A stretch of DNA of 36,076 bases, taken from Flammeovirgaceae bacterium BBD 1991-12. Lineage in GTDB: Bacteria; Bacteroidota; Bacteroidia; Cytophagales; Cyclobacteriaceae. The translations under genes and the position numbers were made by a program. Of the stretch, positions 1-8,931 are shown piece after piece; the stretch's first letter is position 1; each line of letters starts with the position of its first letter. Below the pieces are notes generated by a model, which saw nothing but the letters and a program-made list of their open reading frames with translations, searched no databases and was not told the origin of the DNA. The stretch covers positions 20,279 to 56,354 of the forward strand of contig LYSV01000060.1 of the NCBI GenBank assembly GCA_001657315.1, written 5' to 3'.

Positions 1-1802
1 TTTTCCATCCCTTCATCCTCAAGAGCCTTGTAAATAAGGTAAAGCTGATAAAGCACCTCTGGTTCATATTCCGTTTCCGGAAATCGCTCCAGTAGGGTTT
101 CGAAGGCCACTGCTGCATTCAGATCTTCCTCAAGGTTATACTTATAAATATTACCCAGTGTATAAAACGCATTCTCGATTTTCACAAGAGCGGCTTCCTG
201 TGCTGCAGGTGTCAGAGGTACACTGTTATACATCAGATCGGCCGGAGAAGCCCCGGCATTTCCGGAGGTATTGTCCTGGTCGGTTTGTTCCGTATTCGGG
301 TCACCCCGGAGATCGTTGTCAGTCAGCTCTGCCACCTGCTGTACGGTTTCCTTGTTAGACCTGCGCCAGTCATCTTCCAATACTCTGTCTCCCCATATTC
401 TTCGAAATTCCGTCTGCCCAAGGGCCACAGCAGACGGATTGCCGAAGTACCAGCTTGTACCTGTAATACCAGTGCTCTCATTCAACGCGTTGAAGCTGGC
501 CCGTCTTTGTCTTTTTCTGGCAGTCTCTTCGGCCAGTCGTTTCTTTCTCTCTTCCTCTTCCAGTACCTGCTCGATCCTGTTCCTTATCTCTACGCTGTCC
601 AGTTGGGCCAGAGCCAGCAGACTGTCCTGTTCGTTGATGGTATTCAACTGCAGTACAAAATCGGCCAGTATTTCCTGCCGGGCCTTGATCTTTGCGTAGT
701 TTTCATAATCGTCAGGAAGACTGGTCATGGTGCTGTCATAATACGCTTTGGCGAGCTCATAGTTCTTTAAACTGTCATAATATATCACTCCCAGCTTGAG
801 ATAAGACTGCCCCTTTTGCCGCTGGTTGGATGTTGCTTCCCTGACAGATGATTTGTAGTACTCGATGGCCTGTGGTAGATTGTCCTGTTTCAACTCAAAT
901 TCGCCCATTTCATAGTAGATCTTATCTTTGAACTCCCTGTTTTTCTTATCTGCCAGTAACCTTTCAAACAGTCTGCGTGTGGAGCGGGCATCCTTTGACT
1001 TTCCAATGGTAACCACCTGAGCCATGTTCAGCCGGGCGTAGAAATCAAGTTCATACTCAGGATGACTTGCAATACACTTTTTGTAATTATTGTAGGCTTC
1101 TGCTTCAAAGCCCAGCTCCTGGTATATCTGTCCGATCATAAAGTATATTCGTCCCTTGCTGTCCTTTCTCTTCAGCAGAGGTGCTGCTTTCACAAGGTTT
1201 TCCAGCTTTTGGTCCAGGTCGCCTGTTTTTTCATAAAAGTAGGCCCTGTTCAGATGGAGATACTTTTCATTGGCGCGGCCAATTTTCTCTTTTTTCAGGT
1301 AATCGGAGACCTCTATAGCGTTATTGAATTCGTTGTAGTCGGTAAACGTCCTCAGCAGATGGATCAGGGCGCGGTGTCTGGCATCATCATCTTCACTCGC
1401 CTTATTAACATGCTTGAAGGTTTCAACAGCATTGACATAGTCAAGGCCATAGTACCTGGCTAATCCTACCAGGATATAGCTGTCATCCACCCATTTGCTG
1501 TTCTTATGCCGCTCTATGGCTATGGAAGATTTCTTGATGACCTCTTCAATCTGAGCTTTATAGGACTCAGCCAGAACGGAGTCGGGTTCCGGATAGATCT
1601 TTAGCACCCGGTTGTAATCATTGTCACGGTTCTCTTCTATGATCTTTTCTACCTCACGGATGCTTTCCAGGGCATAAAAGTAGGCGTTGTAATGCGCTGT
1701 GGTATTATGATAGGTTTTACTGAGTATATTCTTACGTTCGGCAGAACACCCCAGCAGGCAACCTCCTGCCATCAAAAAGACCAATAACCGGGAAAAACAC
1801 AT
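1..1802 (-). CDS. sprE: SprE/PorW-like TPR lipoprotein, type IX secretion and gliding (C-terminus outside window)
   Basis: The reading frame is open on the minus strand from an ATG at 1802 to the window edge, about 600 residues, so the C-terminus is missing. It begins with a short lipoprotein signal (lipobox LLGC, Cys about residue 17), followed by CSAERKNILSKTYHNTTAHY. That pattern of a Lys/Asn segment then YHN-TAxYNAYF is typical of the SprE/PorW family. The middle is helical and TPR-like, with repeats such as YYEMGEFELKQDNLPQAIEY and SYLKLGVIYYDSLKNYELAK. A charged coiled-coil (EEEERKKRLAEE) and a segment with SWYFGNPSAVALG follow, then further TPR-like helices to the edge. In Bacteroidota this lipoprotein links the PorK/N ring to the PorL/M motor or translocon and is needed for type IX secretion; that role is family knowledge. 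It is divergent from the envelope and ATP synthase genes at 1928 onward. Confidence 0.85.
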   Translation of the reverse strand, partial: MCFSRLLVFLMAGGCLLGCSAERKNILSKTYHNTTAHYNAYFYALESIREVEKIIEENRDNDYNRVLKIYPEPDSVLAESYKAQIEEVIKKSSIAIERHKNSKWVDDSYILVGLARYYGLDYVNAVETFKHVNKASEDDDARHRALIHLLRTFTDYNEFNNAIEVSDYLKKEKIGRANEKYLHLNRAYFYEKTGDLDQKLENLVKAAPLLKRKDSKGRIYFMIGQIYQELGFEAEAYNNYKKCIASHPEYELDFYARLNMAQVVTIGKSKDARSTRRLFERLLADKKNREFKDKIYYEMGEFELKQDNLPQAIEYYKSSVREATSNQRQKGQSYLKLGVIYYDSLKNYELAKAYYDSTMTSLPDDYENYAKIKARQEILADFVLQLNTINEQDSLLALAQLDSVEIRNRIEQVLEEEERKKRLAEETARKRQRRASFNALNESTGITGTSWYFGNPSAVALGQTEFRRIWGDRVLEDDWRRSNKETVQQVAELTDNDLRGDPNTEQTDQDNTSGNAGASPADLMYNSVPLTPAAQEAALVKIENAFYTLGNIYKYNLEEDLNAAVAFETLLERFPETEYEPEVLYQLYLIYKALEDEGME

Positions 1803-1844
1803 TTCAAACACGCTGAGAAACCAGTACTTACGGATATTAACAAC

Positions 1845-1875
1845 CAAACGTAAAAAGTATGGTATATAATACAAT
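1845..1875 (-). promoter_or_regulatory. Bacteroidota-type promoter for sprE
   Basis: On the minus strand TACGTTTG (1845-1852) matches the -7 consensus TAnnTTTG in full. ATTG (1872-1875) stands as the -33 box (consensus TTTG) with a 19-bp spacer. The start codon of sprE lies about 43 bp downstream of the -7 box. Spacing and match are good for the primary sigma factor of this phylum. Confidence 0.6.
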
Positions 1876-1891
1876 AATAGTTTATTATATC

Positions 1892-1899
1892 TATTTTTG
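1892..1899 (+). promoter_or_regulatory. Candidate -7 box for the M23 peptidase/bactofilin/ATP synthase run
   Basis: TATTTTTG fits TAnnTTTG and lies 28 bp upstream of the TTG start at 1928. No convincing -33 box is seen at the usual distance in this very A/T-rich stretch, so the call rests on one element. Confidence 0.35.
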
Positions 1900-1927
1900 A
1901 ACATGTAATGACTAATTCTATCGTGCT

Positions 1928-2800
1928 TTGAGGGCAAGAAAAACACTTTCCAGCTGGCTTGTGAACAGATATCTTCTGATCATCAGGAATGAGGAGAATT
2001 TTGCCGAAAAATCCACGCTAAGCTTCACCTATGCAAAGGTAATACTCCTGGCCGTAACTGTTTTCATTGTACTGATGTTATTGAGCCTGTTACTGGTAAA
2101 AACGCTTCTTGCTCAATGGTTTGACCCAAGGCATGCACAGATTGAAGCCAATAAAAGGCTTTATGAGCTCACGGTAAAGGTAGATTCTCTTGCCACAGAG
2201 GTGGATCAAAAAGACCGGTTTATCCTTAACTTTCAAAGAGTACTGAGTGGAGATACTGCCAGTGCCTATGAGGCCTATGAGAACCAGACCTCTGCTGACA
2301 ATGAGGTTTTGAACGGGAATATAGATATCAATCGCCTGTCACCAGTGGACTCACAGTTCCGGCAGGAGTTTGAACAGACGGACCTTTCACTGTTGCGGTT
2401 TGCGTCAGCCGGCTACGGTGATCTTCAGGAGATATTCTTTTTTTCACCCATCAGCAGTGGGTTTGTGTCCGCACCCTACAATGTACAGGAAGGACATTTT
2501 GGGGTAGATGTGGTGGCCAAGAAGAACGAGCCGGTGAAGTCCGTGGCAGACGGTACCGTGATCATGGCTTCATGGACCCAGGATTCAGGCTATGTCATTG
2601 CTATTCAGCACCGTGGAAATGTAATATCTGTGTATAAGCATAATGCAGAATTGTTAAAAGAAGTTGGTAACTTCGTTAATGCCGGTGAAATAATTTCAAT
2701 CATTGGGAATACCGGGGACCTTACCGATGGTCCTCACCTGCATTTTGAACTTTGGTATAATGGCAATTCCGTAAATCCGGAAGAATTTGTAACTTTTTAA
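1928..2800 (+). CDS. M23-family (LytM) peptidase, membrane anchored
   Basis: A 290-residue protein with one membrane segment near residues 36-58, a coiled-coil-like linker (about 70-105) and a C-terminal M23 peptidase domain. The zinc and catalytic positions are all present: HFGVD (H190, D194), H238 in VYKHN, and HLHFE (H270, H272). It should therefore be an active peptidoglycan endopeptidase in the periplasm rather than an inactive LytM activator. The start is unusual. The frame has a stop at 1913-1915, and the only early start codon is TTG at 1928 with no visible Shine-Dalgarno. A nearby ATG at 1908 is in another frame and ends after seven codons. The bactofilin gene follows after 19 bp, an arrangement known in other bacteria where bactofilins localise M23 enzymes to shape the cell wall. 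Confidence 0.85.
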   Translation: MRARKTLSSWLVNRYLLIIRNEENFAEKSTLSFTYAKVILLAVTVFIVLMLLSLLLVKTLLAQWFDPRHAQIEANKRLYELTVKVDSLATEVDQKDRFILNFQRVLSGDTASAYEAYENQTSADNEVLNGNIDINRLSPVDSQFRQEFEQTDLSLLRFASAGYGDLQEIFFFSPISSGFVSAPYNVQEGHFGVDVVAKKNEPVKSVADGTVIMASWTQDSGYVIAIQHRGNVISVYKHNAELLKEVGNFVNAGEIISIIGNTGDLTDGPHLHFELWYNGNSVNPEEFVTF

Positions 2801-2819
2801 ACTGAAAACCTCAAAAATC

Positions 2820-3260
2820 ATGTTTGCATCAAAAGAAGACCACAAAGTAGCCGAAGAGATCAGCAATTCGAGTAACATCATTGGCAAGGGCACTGTGCTA
2901 AAGGGGCACATCGAGACCTACGGTAATATCCGTATCGAAGGGCATGTTATAGGGAACATCAAAACCAAATCTAAGATCGTTTTGGGTAATTCCTCTCAGG
3001 TAGAGGGTGACGTACTGGCACAGAATGCTGAAGTAGAGGGAGAACTAAAGGGTAACATAAAGATCACCGACGTTTTGATACTGAAGCCAACGGCCGTAAT
3101 CCATGGGGATATCATCACCAACAAGTTCATCGTGGAGTCCGGAGCAACGTTTAATGGCGGTTGTAAAATGGGGGTGACAGACAAGGATATAAAAATTGGT
3201 GAAAGCGCTCTGAATACCAATGGAAAAAGCGTCAAAACAGAAGAAGCCAAAGCCGTATAA
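2820..3260 (+). CDS. Bactofilin family cytoskeletal protein
   Basis: A 146-residue protein whose centre is a regular beta-helix pattern of short strands with Gly and Asn turns, for example GKGTVLKGHIETYGNIRIEG, continuing through VEGDVLAQNAEVEGELKGNI to about residue 122. That pattern and length define the bactofilin (DUF583) family, which forms nucleotide-independent filaments on the cytoplasmic membrane. The N-terminus and the Lys/Glu-rich C-terminus look disordered, as usual for the family. The last 41 bp overlap the start of the next gene. It lies directly after an M23 peptidase, so a joint role in placing peptidoglycan remodelling is likely by analogy with bactofilin/M23 pairs elsewhere. 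Confidence 0.9.
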   Translation: MFASKEDHKVAEEISNSSNIIGKGTVLKGHIETYGNIRIEGHVIGNIKTKSKIVLGNSSQVEGDVLAQNAEVEGELKGNIKITDVLILKPTAVIHGDIITNKFIVESGATFNGGCKMGVTDKDIKIGESALNTNGKSVKTEEAKAV

Positions 3261-3441
3261 CTCCTTTCTCAAGTATTCGGGCCTGGGACTTCAGATGGCC
3301 ATGACCATAGCGGCCTTTGGCGCTGCCGGTTACTGGATCGACAAAAGGCTTGAATTCAGGTTCCCTGTTTTTCTGATGCTGTTCATACTTATCGCGCTTA
3401 CCGGTAATATCTACCTGCTGTATCGAAATCTGGAAAAATAA
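3220..3441 (+). CDS. AtpZ/AtpI-like ATP synthase assembly protein
   Basis: A 73-residue protein with a Lys-rich cytoplasmic start (MEKASKQKKPKPY) and two membrane helices (about residues 19-38 and 44-66). The helices are separated by a short loop GYWIDKRLEFRFP, the hallmark arrangement of AtpZ/AtpI proteins. Members are encoded at the head of ATP synthase operons and help c-ring assembly or ion uptake. The start lies 41 bp inside the bactofilin gene, which suggests translational coupling. The next in-frame Met (residue 26) would cut into the first helix, so the upstream start is preferred. Confidence 0.75.
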   Translation: MEKASKQKKPKPYNSFLKYSGLGLQMAMTIAAFGAAGYWIDKRLEFRFPVFLMLFILIALTGNIYLLYRNLEK

Positions 3442-3489
3442 TGCCAGCCGGACCAGTTATCAGTCATTACCTCCTGCCTGTTTGATACG

Positions 3490-3888
3490 ATGACCCCTTT
3501 AAAAAAAACGTCATTGACTTTTGCCGGGGTCCTGGGGATCCTTACGGTGATCTATGGGGCGATATATCATTTGATCAGTATTGTTTATCCATTATCCACC
3601 TTTTTTTATGCCTGTCTTATTCTGTCCGTTCTGTTTGTAGTAACACTGATAGCATTTGTCACACAGCTATACATTCTGAAAAAGGCTCCCGATTATTCCA
3701 TTCATATCATTGTTAGTGCCATCATCATCAGGCTGTTACTGTTTGGTGTCTTCAACTTTTTTTTGATCTGGTCAAACAGGTCTCTGGCAGTGGAAAATGT
3801 TGTTCTTTTCTTCGCTGTATATCTCGGATTTACCCTGTTGGAACTCGTGATTTTATTCCGGCAAATAACGGGGCTGAAAGCGTCCTGA
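3490..3888 (+). CDS. Small four-helix membrane protein upstream of atpB
   Basis: A 132-residue, strongly hydrophobic protein with four predicted membrane helices (about residues 9-31, 37-60, 72-95 and 101-125). I recognise no conserved motif. Its place between an AtpZ-like gene and atpB, and its size, fit an extra subunit-I-like assembly factor of the ATP synthase, but this is inference from position. A promoter-like sequence in the next gap means it need not be cotranscribed with atpB. Confidence 0.6.
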   Translation: MTPLKKTSLTFAGVLGILTVIYGAIYHLISIVYPLSTFFYACLILSVLFVVTLIAFVTQLYILKKAPDYSIHIIVSAIIIRLLLFGVFNFFLIWSNRSLAVENVVLFFAVYLGFTLLELVILFRQITGLKAS

Positions 3889-3916
3889 GGGGCATCCAAA
3901 TTAAATTTCAAAATAT

Positions 3917-3946
3917 TTTTTTTAGAAGCTTTAAGTACTACTTTTG
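3917..3946 (+). promoter_or_regulatory. Promoter candidate for atpBEFHAG
   Basis: TACTTTTG (3939-3946) matches TAnnTTTG in full. A T-run (3917-3920) sits 18 bp upstream in place of the -33 TTTG box. The atpB start is about 40 bp downstream, a normal distance. Confidence 0.5.
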
Positions 3947-3986
3947 CAGTCAAATTTGGACAACCCTTTATTTTAAGGTAAAATAA

Positions 3987-5006
3987 ATGATTACAGGACG
4001 GTTTAAGACTACTTTTCTTGCCTCTTTTCTATCCGCGTTCCTTACTGTTATCGCATTTTCAGGTGCTCAGGCTTCCTCCGGTGAAGGTGAAGAATTTAAT
4101 GCCAGTGAGGTGATCCTTCATCACGTGATGGATGATCATATCTGGCACTTTTTTGATGGTCATTATGGTACACTCTACCTCCCGGTCATTGTGTATTCAG
4201 GGGAGCATGGCCTGGAGATATTCTCCTCAGCCAACTTTTATGATGACCATCACAACGTGGTGTCCTACAGTCACTATGTACTGGACCATGGACATATCCA
4301 ACTGGCGGATGATCCTAAGGCATTTGTACTGGATGTATCTATTACCAAAACAGTTCTGATGCTTTTTATCAATGCAGGGTTCCTTCTTTTTATATTCCTT
4401 GCCGTAAGCAAGGCATACAAAGCCGGCGCCAAAAAAGCTCCCAAAGGGATACAATCCCTTTTTGAGCCGATCATTCTCTTTATAAGAGACGATATTGCCA
4501 AACCGAACATAGGAGCTCACTATGAAAAATTTCTGCCTTTTCTGCTGACCCTGTTTTTCTTCATTCTGTTTGGCAACCTGCTGGGGCTTCTCCCGGGCGC
4601 TGCCAATCTCACGGGTAACATCGCCGTTACGCTGGTACTGGCGCTGTTCACCTTTGTGATCACCAATGTCAGTGGTAACAAGCACTATTGGAAACATATT
4701 TTCTGGACCCCGGGGGTGCCGCTTCCGCTTAAATTTATTATCGTCCCAGTAGAGATCCTTGGCATATTTACCAAGCCATTTTCACTCACTGTGCGACTTT
4801 TCGTGGCCATCACTGCCGGGCACATAGTGATGCTGGCCCTGATCAGCCTGGTGTTCATCTTCCACAGCTATTATGTGGGTATCGGATCTACGATCATTGT
4901 ATTATTTATAAATCTCATTGAATTGTTGGTTGCCGCCATTCAGGCCTATGTATTCACCATGTTTTCGGCGTTGTATATAGGACTGGCCACGGAAGACCAT
5001 CACTAG
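3987..5006 (+). CDS. atpB: ATP synthase F0 subunit a
   Basis: A 339-residue subunit a, the static half of the proton channel next to the c-ring. It starts with a signal peptide (about residues 1-29, ending AQA) and a roughly 90-residue periplasmic segment with 11 histidines within about 60 residues (HHVMDDHIWHFFDGH and later DDHHNV). Five or more membrane helices follow. The essential Arg is R270 in TVRLF. The following motif reads FVAITAGHI; family members usually have Asn where A274 stands (FANMTAGH, equivalent to E. coli N214). The end ALYIGLATEDHH is normal. Long secreted N-termini are usual for Bacteroidota subunit a, but the dense histidines and the Asn-to-Ala change are worth noting. 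Confidence 0.95.
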   Translation: MITGRFKTTFLASFLSAFLTVIAFSGAQASSGEGEEFNASEVILHHVMDDHIWHFFDGHYGTLYLPVIVYSGEHGLEIFSSANFYDDHHNVVSYSHYVLDHGHIQLADDPKAFVLDVSITKTVLMLFINAGFLLFIFLAVSKAYKAGAKKAPKGIQSLFEPIILFIRDDIAKPNIGAHYEKFLPFLLTLFFFILFGNLLGLLPGAANLTGNIAVTLVLALFTFVITNVSGNKHYWKHIFWTPGVPLPLKFIIVPVEILGIFTKPFSLTVRLFVAITAGHIVMLALISLVFIFHSYYVGIGSTIIVLFINLIELLVAAIQAYVFTMFSALYIGLATEDHH

Positions 5007-5039
5007 TTGTTGAACTTTTGTTTAATCATAACTAAATAG

Positions 5040-5285
<246 letters not shown>

Positions 5286-5297
5286 CAAAAGTCCCGG

Positions 5298-5327
5298 GCC
5301 TACGTGCAGCATTGGGCTGGCGTAGGC
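5298..5327 (+). other. Strong hairpin between atpE and atpF
   Basis: GCCTACG (5298-5304) pairs perfectly with CGTAGGC (5321-5327). Inside it CAGC (5307-5310) pairs with GCTG (5316-5319). This gives 11 base pairs around a 5-nt loop with a small internal bulge. The sequence after it is U-rich but interrupted (CATATTTTATTTTGAT). In the mRNA it could be a partial terminator or a 3' stability block that raises subunit c output over the downstream subunits. Confidence 0.6.
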
Positions 5328-5366
5328 TCATATTTTATTTTGATCAACCATAACGGTATATAAACT

Positions 5367-5861
5367 ATGGATTTGTTAACCCCGGGCTCGGGCCTTATTA
5401 TCTGGCAGGCAATTATCTTTTTACTGTTGCTTGTACTTTTGAGAAAGCTGGCGTGGAAACCTATCATTCAGTCCCTGAAGATCAGGGAAGAATCTATTCA
5501 GGAAGCGCTTGATTCTGCGGAAAAGGCGAAGGAAGAGATGGCTGAGCTGCAGGCTGATAACAAAAAACTGCTGGAAGAAGCAAGGCAGGAGAGGGAGAAG
5601 ATACTGAAGGAGGCAAGAAGTGTGGCCAATAACATTAAGGACGAGGCCAGGGAAGATGCCGTCAGGCAGACGGAGAAGATGATCGAAGATGCAAAAAATG
5701 CCATCAATACTGAAAAACAGGCTGCACTGGCAGAGGTAAAAACAAAAGTAGCAGAGCTTTCTCTTCAGATCACCGAAAAGTTACTCCGAAGAGAACTTAA
5801 GGATGAAAAGGCCCAAAAGCAACTCATTGAAGATTTTATAAAGGACGTAAAGCTTAACTGA
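5367..5861 (+). CDS. atpF: ATP synthase F0 subunit b
   Basis: A 164-residue subunit b, the peripheral stalk that holds F1 against rotation. It has one N-terminal membrane helix (about residues 7-27, LIIWQAIIFLLLLVLLRKLAW). The rest is a long charged, Ala/Glu/Lys-rich helix typical of the right-handed coiled coil, ending in the delta-binding region. The stop codon overlaps the atpH start by one base (TGATG), so translation is probably coupled. Confidence 0.95.
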   Translation: MDLLTPGSGLIIWQAIIFLLLLVLLRKLAWKPIIQSLKIREESIQEALDSAEKAKEEMAELQADNKKLLEEARQEREKILKEARSVANNIKDEAREDAVRQTEKMIEDAKNAINTEKQAALAEVKTKVAELSLQITEKLLRRELKDEKAQKQLIEDFIKDVKLN

Positions 5862-6421
5862 TGGCTGAGGAAAGAGTAGCTTCCCGGTATGCGAAGTCCC
5901 TGCTTGAGCTGGCGGAGGAAAAGAATGTGCTGGAGGAGGTACACAGGGATATGCTTTTATTCTCAGAGGTGTGCAGCCAGAATCGTGATTTTGTTCTGAT
6001 GCTCAGAAATCCCGTGGTGAAGCACGACAAAAAGAAGGCTGTTCTGGAGGCGATATTCAAGGACAAGGTAGATGCACTTACCATCGCCAACTTTGATATC
6101 ATCACCCGGAAAAACAGAGAGGCCATTCTTCCGGCGGTGGCCAGGGAATTCCATAACCTCTACAATATCAGAAAAGGTATAGAAGTAGCTACAGTGACCA
6201 CGGCTGTTCCACTGGACAAGGAGTTGAGGGAAGAGATTGAAAAGCTCGTACAAAAAATAACTTCCGGAAAAAAGGTGGACCTGACCGAAGTGATAGATGA
6301 AGATATTATCGGTGGATTTACCTTAAAGATTGGCGACAGGCAGATTGATGACTCGCTAAAAACCAAACTGAAAACACTTCAACTGAAGTTCAGTCAGAAT
6401 CAATACATAAAAGAATTTTAA
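5861..6421 (+). CDS. atpH: ATP synthase F1 subunit delta
   Basis: A 186-residue delta (OSCP-like) subunit that joins F1 to the b stalk. The N-terminal helical domain starts with the family pattern [19 protein letters not shown]. The C-terminal part ends with the conserved [20 protein letters not shown] and a normal length. Its ATG overlaps the atpF stop, and atpA follows after 11 bp. Confidence 0.95.
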   Translation: MAEERVASRYAKSLLELAEEKNVLEEVHRDMLLFSEVCSQNRDFVLMLRNPVVKHDKKKAVLEAIFKDKVDALTIANFDIITRKNREAILPAVAREFHNLYNIRKGIEVATVTTAVPLDKELREEIEKLVQKITSGKKVDLTEVIDEDIIGGFTLKIGDRQIDDSLKTKLKTLQLKFSQNQYIKEF

Positions 6422-6432
6422 AAGAACAAGAA

Positions 6433-8013
6433 ATGTCAAACGTTAGACCAGACGAAGTTTCAGCAATATTAAGAGAGCAGCTCTCAGGAGCGAGAACAGA
6501 AGCTGAGCTGGAAGAGATAGGTACAGTTTTGGAGGTGGGTGATGGTGTAGCTCGTATCTATGGTCTTTCCAAAGCACAGTCAGGTGAGCTTCTGGAGTTT
6601 GAAAACGGTTTGAGAGCGCTTGTACTCAACCTTGAAGAAGATAACGTGGGGGCTGTACTTCTGGGAGAATCACAGGATATAAAAGAAGGGGATACCGTAA
6701 AAAGAACAGGCACCATTGCCGCCATCAATGTGGGTGAAGGTATGGTAGGCCGGGTAGTGGACACCCTTGGCAACCCTATTGATGGTAAGGGCCCTATTGA
6801 AGGAGAGACTTTTGAAATGCCATTGGAAAGAAAGGCGCCAGGTGTGATCTATCGTCAGCCTGTGAACGAACCCCTTCAAACCGGTATAAAAGCTATCGAT
6901 TCCATGATCCCTATTGGCAGAGGGCAGCGGGAATTGATCATTGGAGACCGTCAGACAGGTAAGACGGCGGTAGCTATAGACACCATAATTAACCAAAAGG
7001 AATTTTACGAAAAAGGGGAGCCCGTATTTTGTATTTACGTAGCAGTAGGACAAAAGGCATCTACTGTGGCCGGCGTAGTGGCGTCGTTGGAAAAGGCCGG
7101 TGCTATGGCATATACCGTCGTGGTATCCGCCTCTGCGGCTGACCCTGCACCTATGCAGTTTTTTGCGCCCTTCACAGGAGCGGCCATAGGGGAGTACTTT
7201 CGTGATACTGGCCGTCCGGCGCTCGTAATCTACGATGACCTTTCCAAGCAGGCCGTAGCCTACAGAGAGGTGTCGCTGCTGCTAAGAAGGCCTCCAGGGC
7301 GTGAAGCATACCCTGGTGATGTATTTTATCTGCACTCCAGACTGTTGGAAAGAGCTGCCAGGATCAACGATGATGAAGGTATTGCAAAAAATATGAATGA
7401 CCTTCCTGACACCTTGAAGGACAAGGTGAAAGGAGGAGGTTCTTTGACGGCTCTGCCGATCATCGAGACACAGGCAGGTGATGTTTCGGCCTATATCCCT
7501 ACGAATGTGATCTCTATTACGGATGGGCAAATATTCCTTGAGACCAACCTGTTCAACTCCGGTATCAGGCCAGCGATCAATGTGGGTATATCCGTGTCAA
7601 GGGTGGGAGGTTCCGCCCAGATCAAGTCCATGAAAAAGGTAGCAGGTACATTGAAACTTGACCAGGCACAATTCCGGGAGCTGGAGGCATTTGCCAAATT
7701 CGGCTCCGATCTGGATGCGGCCACAAAACTGACCATTGAGCGCGGCAGAAGAAACCTGGAGATCCTGAAACAGGCACAATATTCTCCCGTGCCGGTAGAG
7801 GAGCAGGTAGCGATCATATTCGTATCTACAAAAGGTTTGATCGATGATGTACCAGTGGAAAAAGTGAAAGATTTCGAACGTAATTTCCTCGATACACTCA
7901 GGGCCAATCATCAGGACGCTCTGGATTCGCTCAGGTCCGGTAAATTGGAAGATAGTGTTATAGAAACGCTGACAGCAGTAGCGGCTGACCTGACGAAAGA
8001 ATATTCAGAATAA
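6433..8013 (+). CDS. atpA: ATP synthase F1 subunit alpha
   Basis: A 526-residue alpha subunit, the non-catalytic nucleotide-binding subunit of F1. The Walker A loop GDRQTGKT is at residues 171-178. The arginine-finger region [10 protein letters not shown] is intact, and the length is typical. A 42-bp gap with A/T-rich sequence separates it from atpG. No atpD (beta) follows, as is common in Bacteroidota, where atpDC forms a separate operon. Confidence 0.98.
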   Translation: MSNVRPDEVSAILREQLSGARTEAELEEIGTVLEVGDGVARIYGLSKAQSGELLEFENGLRALVLNLEEDNVGAVLLGESQDIKEGDTVKRTGTIAAINVGEGMVGRVVDTLGNPIDGKGPIEGETFEMPLERKAPGVIYRQPVNEPLQTGIKAIDSMIPIGRGQRELIIGDRQTGKTAVAIDTIINQKEFYEKGEPVFCIYVAVGQKASTVAGVVASLEKAGAMAYTVVVSASAADPAPMQFFAPFTGAAIGEYFRDTGRPALVIYDDLSKQAVAYREVSLLLRRPPGREAYPGDVFYLHSRLLERAARINDDEGIAKNMNDLPDTLKDKVKGGGSLTALPIIETQAGDVSAYIPTNVISITDGQIFLETNLFNSGIRPAINVGISVSRVGGSAQIKSMKKVAGTLKLDQAQFRELEAFAKFGSDLDAATKLTIERGRRNLEILKQAQYSPVPVEEQVAIIFVSTKGLIDDVPVEKVKDFERNFLDTLRANHQDALDSLRSGKLEDSVIETLTAVAADLTKEYSE

Positions 8014-8055
8014 AAATCGTCTTGACCTTTAATTATATAAAAAGGAAAAAACTAC

Positions 8056-8931
8056 ATGCCTAGTTTAAAGGAAGTAAAGAGCCGGATACAGTCCGTGACC
8101 TCTACTCAGCAGATCACCAAAGCCATGAAAATGGTTGCGGCGGCCAAATTGAGGAGAGCACAGGATAATATAACACAAATGAGACCCTACGCTGGCAAGC
8201 TGGCCTCCTTGTTGCAAAACCTGTCTTCTCAAAGCGAAGGAGAAAGTGCCGGATATTCTGAGGTGCGGCCTGTTGAAAATGTTCTGATCATCGCTGTCAC
8301 TTCGGATAAGGGCCTGTGTGGGGCATTTAACAGCAATGTATTCAAACAGGTCAATAAGCATATTCAGGACAATTATCAGGCACAGTTTGATGCAGGAAAG
8401 GTCACTATACTTCCCATTGGCAAAAAGGCGCTGGATTATTTCACCAAACGCAGCTATCGGCTGGAAGGAGACTTCTGGAATATGTTTACACCCGTGTCCT
8501 TCGAGAGAAGCCTGAAAGCCTCGGAATTTGCCATGAAGGGCTTTCTGGATGGTAAGTATGATCATGTTGACCTCATATATAATGAGTTTAAAAATGTAGC
8601 TACACAGATCATGCGGGTAGAGCAGTTCCTGCCCATAGCCCCTCCCGATGAAGTGACAAACGGAACTTTTGAAGTCGACTACATCTTTCAACCTTCCAAA
8701 GATGAGATCGTAGAAGAACTGATCCCCAAGTCACTTAAAATACAGGTATATAAGGCCATCCTGGACTCGAATGCTGCTGAACATGGAGCACGTATGACTG
8801 CCATGGACCAGGCCACCGAAAATGCGGGTGAGCTGCTCAAGGAATTAAAGCTCACCTACAATCGTACCCGTCAGGCTGCCATTACCAAGGAGATCCTGGA
8901 GATCGTGGCAGGTGCGGAAGCACTTGGGTAA
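8056..8931 (+). CDS. atpG: ATP synthase F1 subunit gamma
   Basis: A 291-residue gamma subunit, the rotor shaft of F1. The N-terminal helix has the signature IQSVTSTQQITKAMKMVAAA. The central domain has SDKGLCGAFN, and the C-terminal helix ends TRQAAITKEILEIVAGAEAL. All are canonical. It is the last gene of the operon in this window; the following gap has only a weak terminator-like hairpin. Confidence 0.98.
   Translation: MPSLKEVKSRIQSVTSTQQITKAMKMVAAAKLRRAQDNITQMRPYAGKLASLLQNLSSQSEGESAGYSEVRPVENVLIIAVTSDKGLCGAFNSNVFKQVNKHIQDNYQAQFDAGKVTILPIGKKALDYFTKRSYRLEGDFWNMFTPVSFERSLKASEFAMKGFLDGKYDHVDLIYNEFKNVATQIMRVEQFLPIAPPDEVTNGTFEVDYIFQPSKDEIVEELIPKSLKIQVYKAILDSNAAEHGARMTAMDQATENAGELLKELKLTYNRTRQAAITKEILEIVAGAEALG

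Noticed and set aside
158-1463. Plus-strand reading frames in the first 1.5 kb
   Set aside because: They lie opposite the SprE/PorW-like gene, which has clear lipoprotein and TPR features on the minus strand.
4227-4697. Antisense reading frame inside atpB, and similar long minus-strand frames in atpA, atpG and rhsC
   Set aside because: They have no protein-like composition or signals and lie opposite strongly conserved genes, so they are shadows of codon usage.
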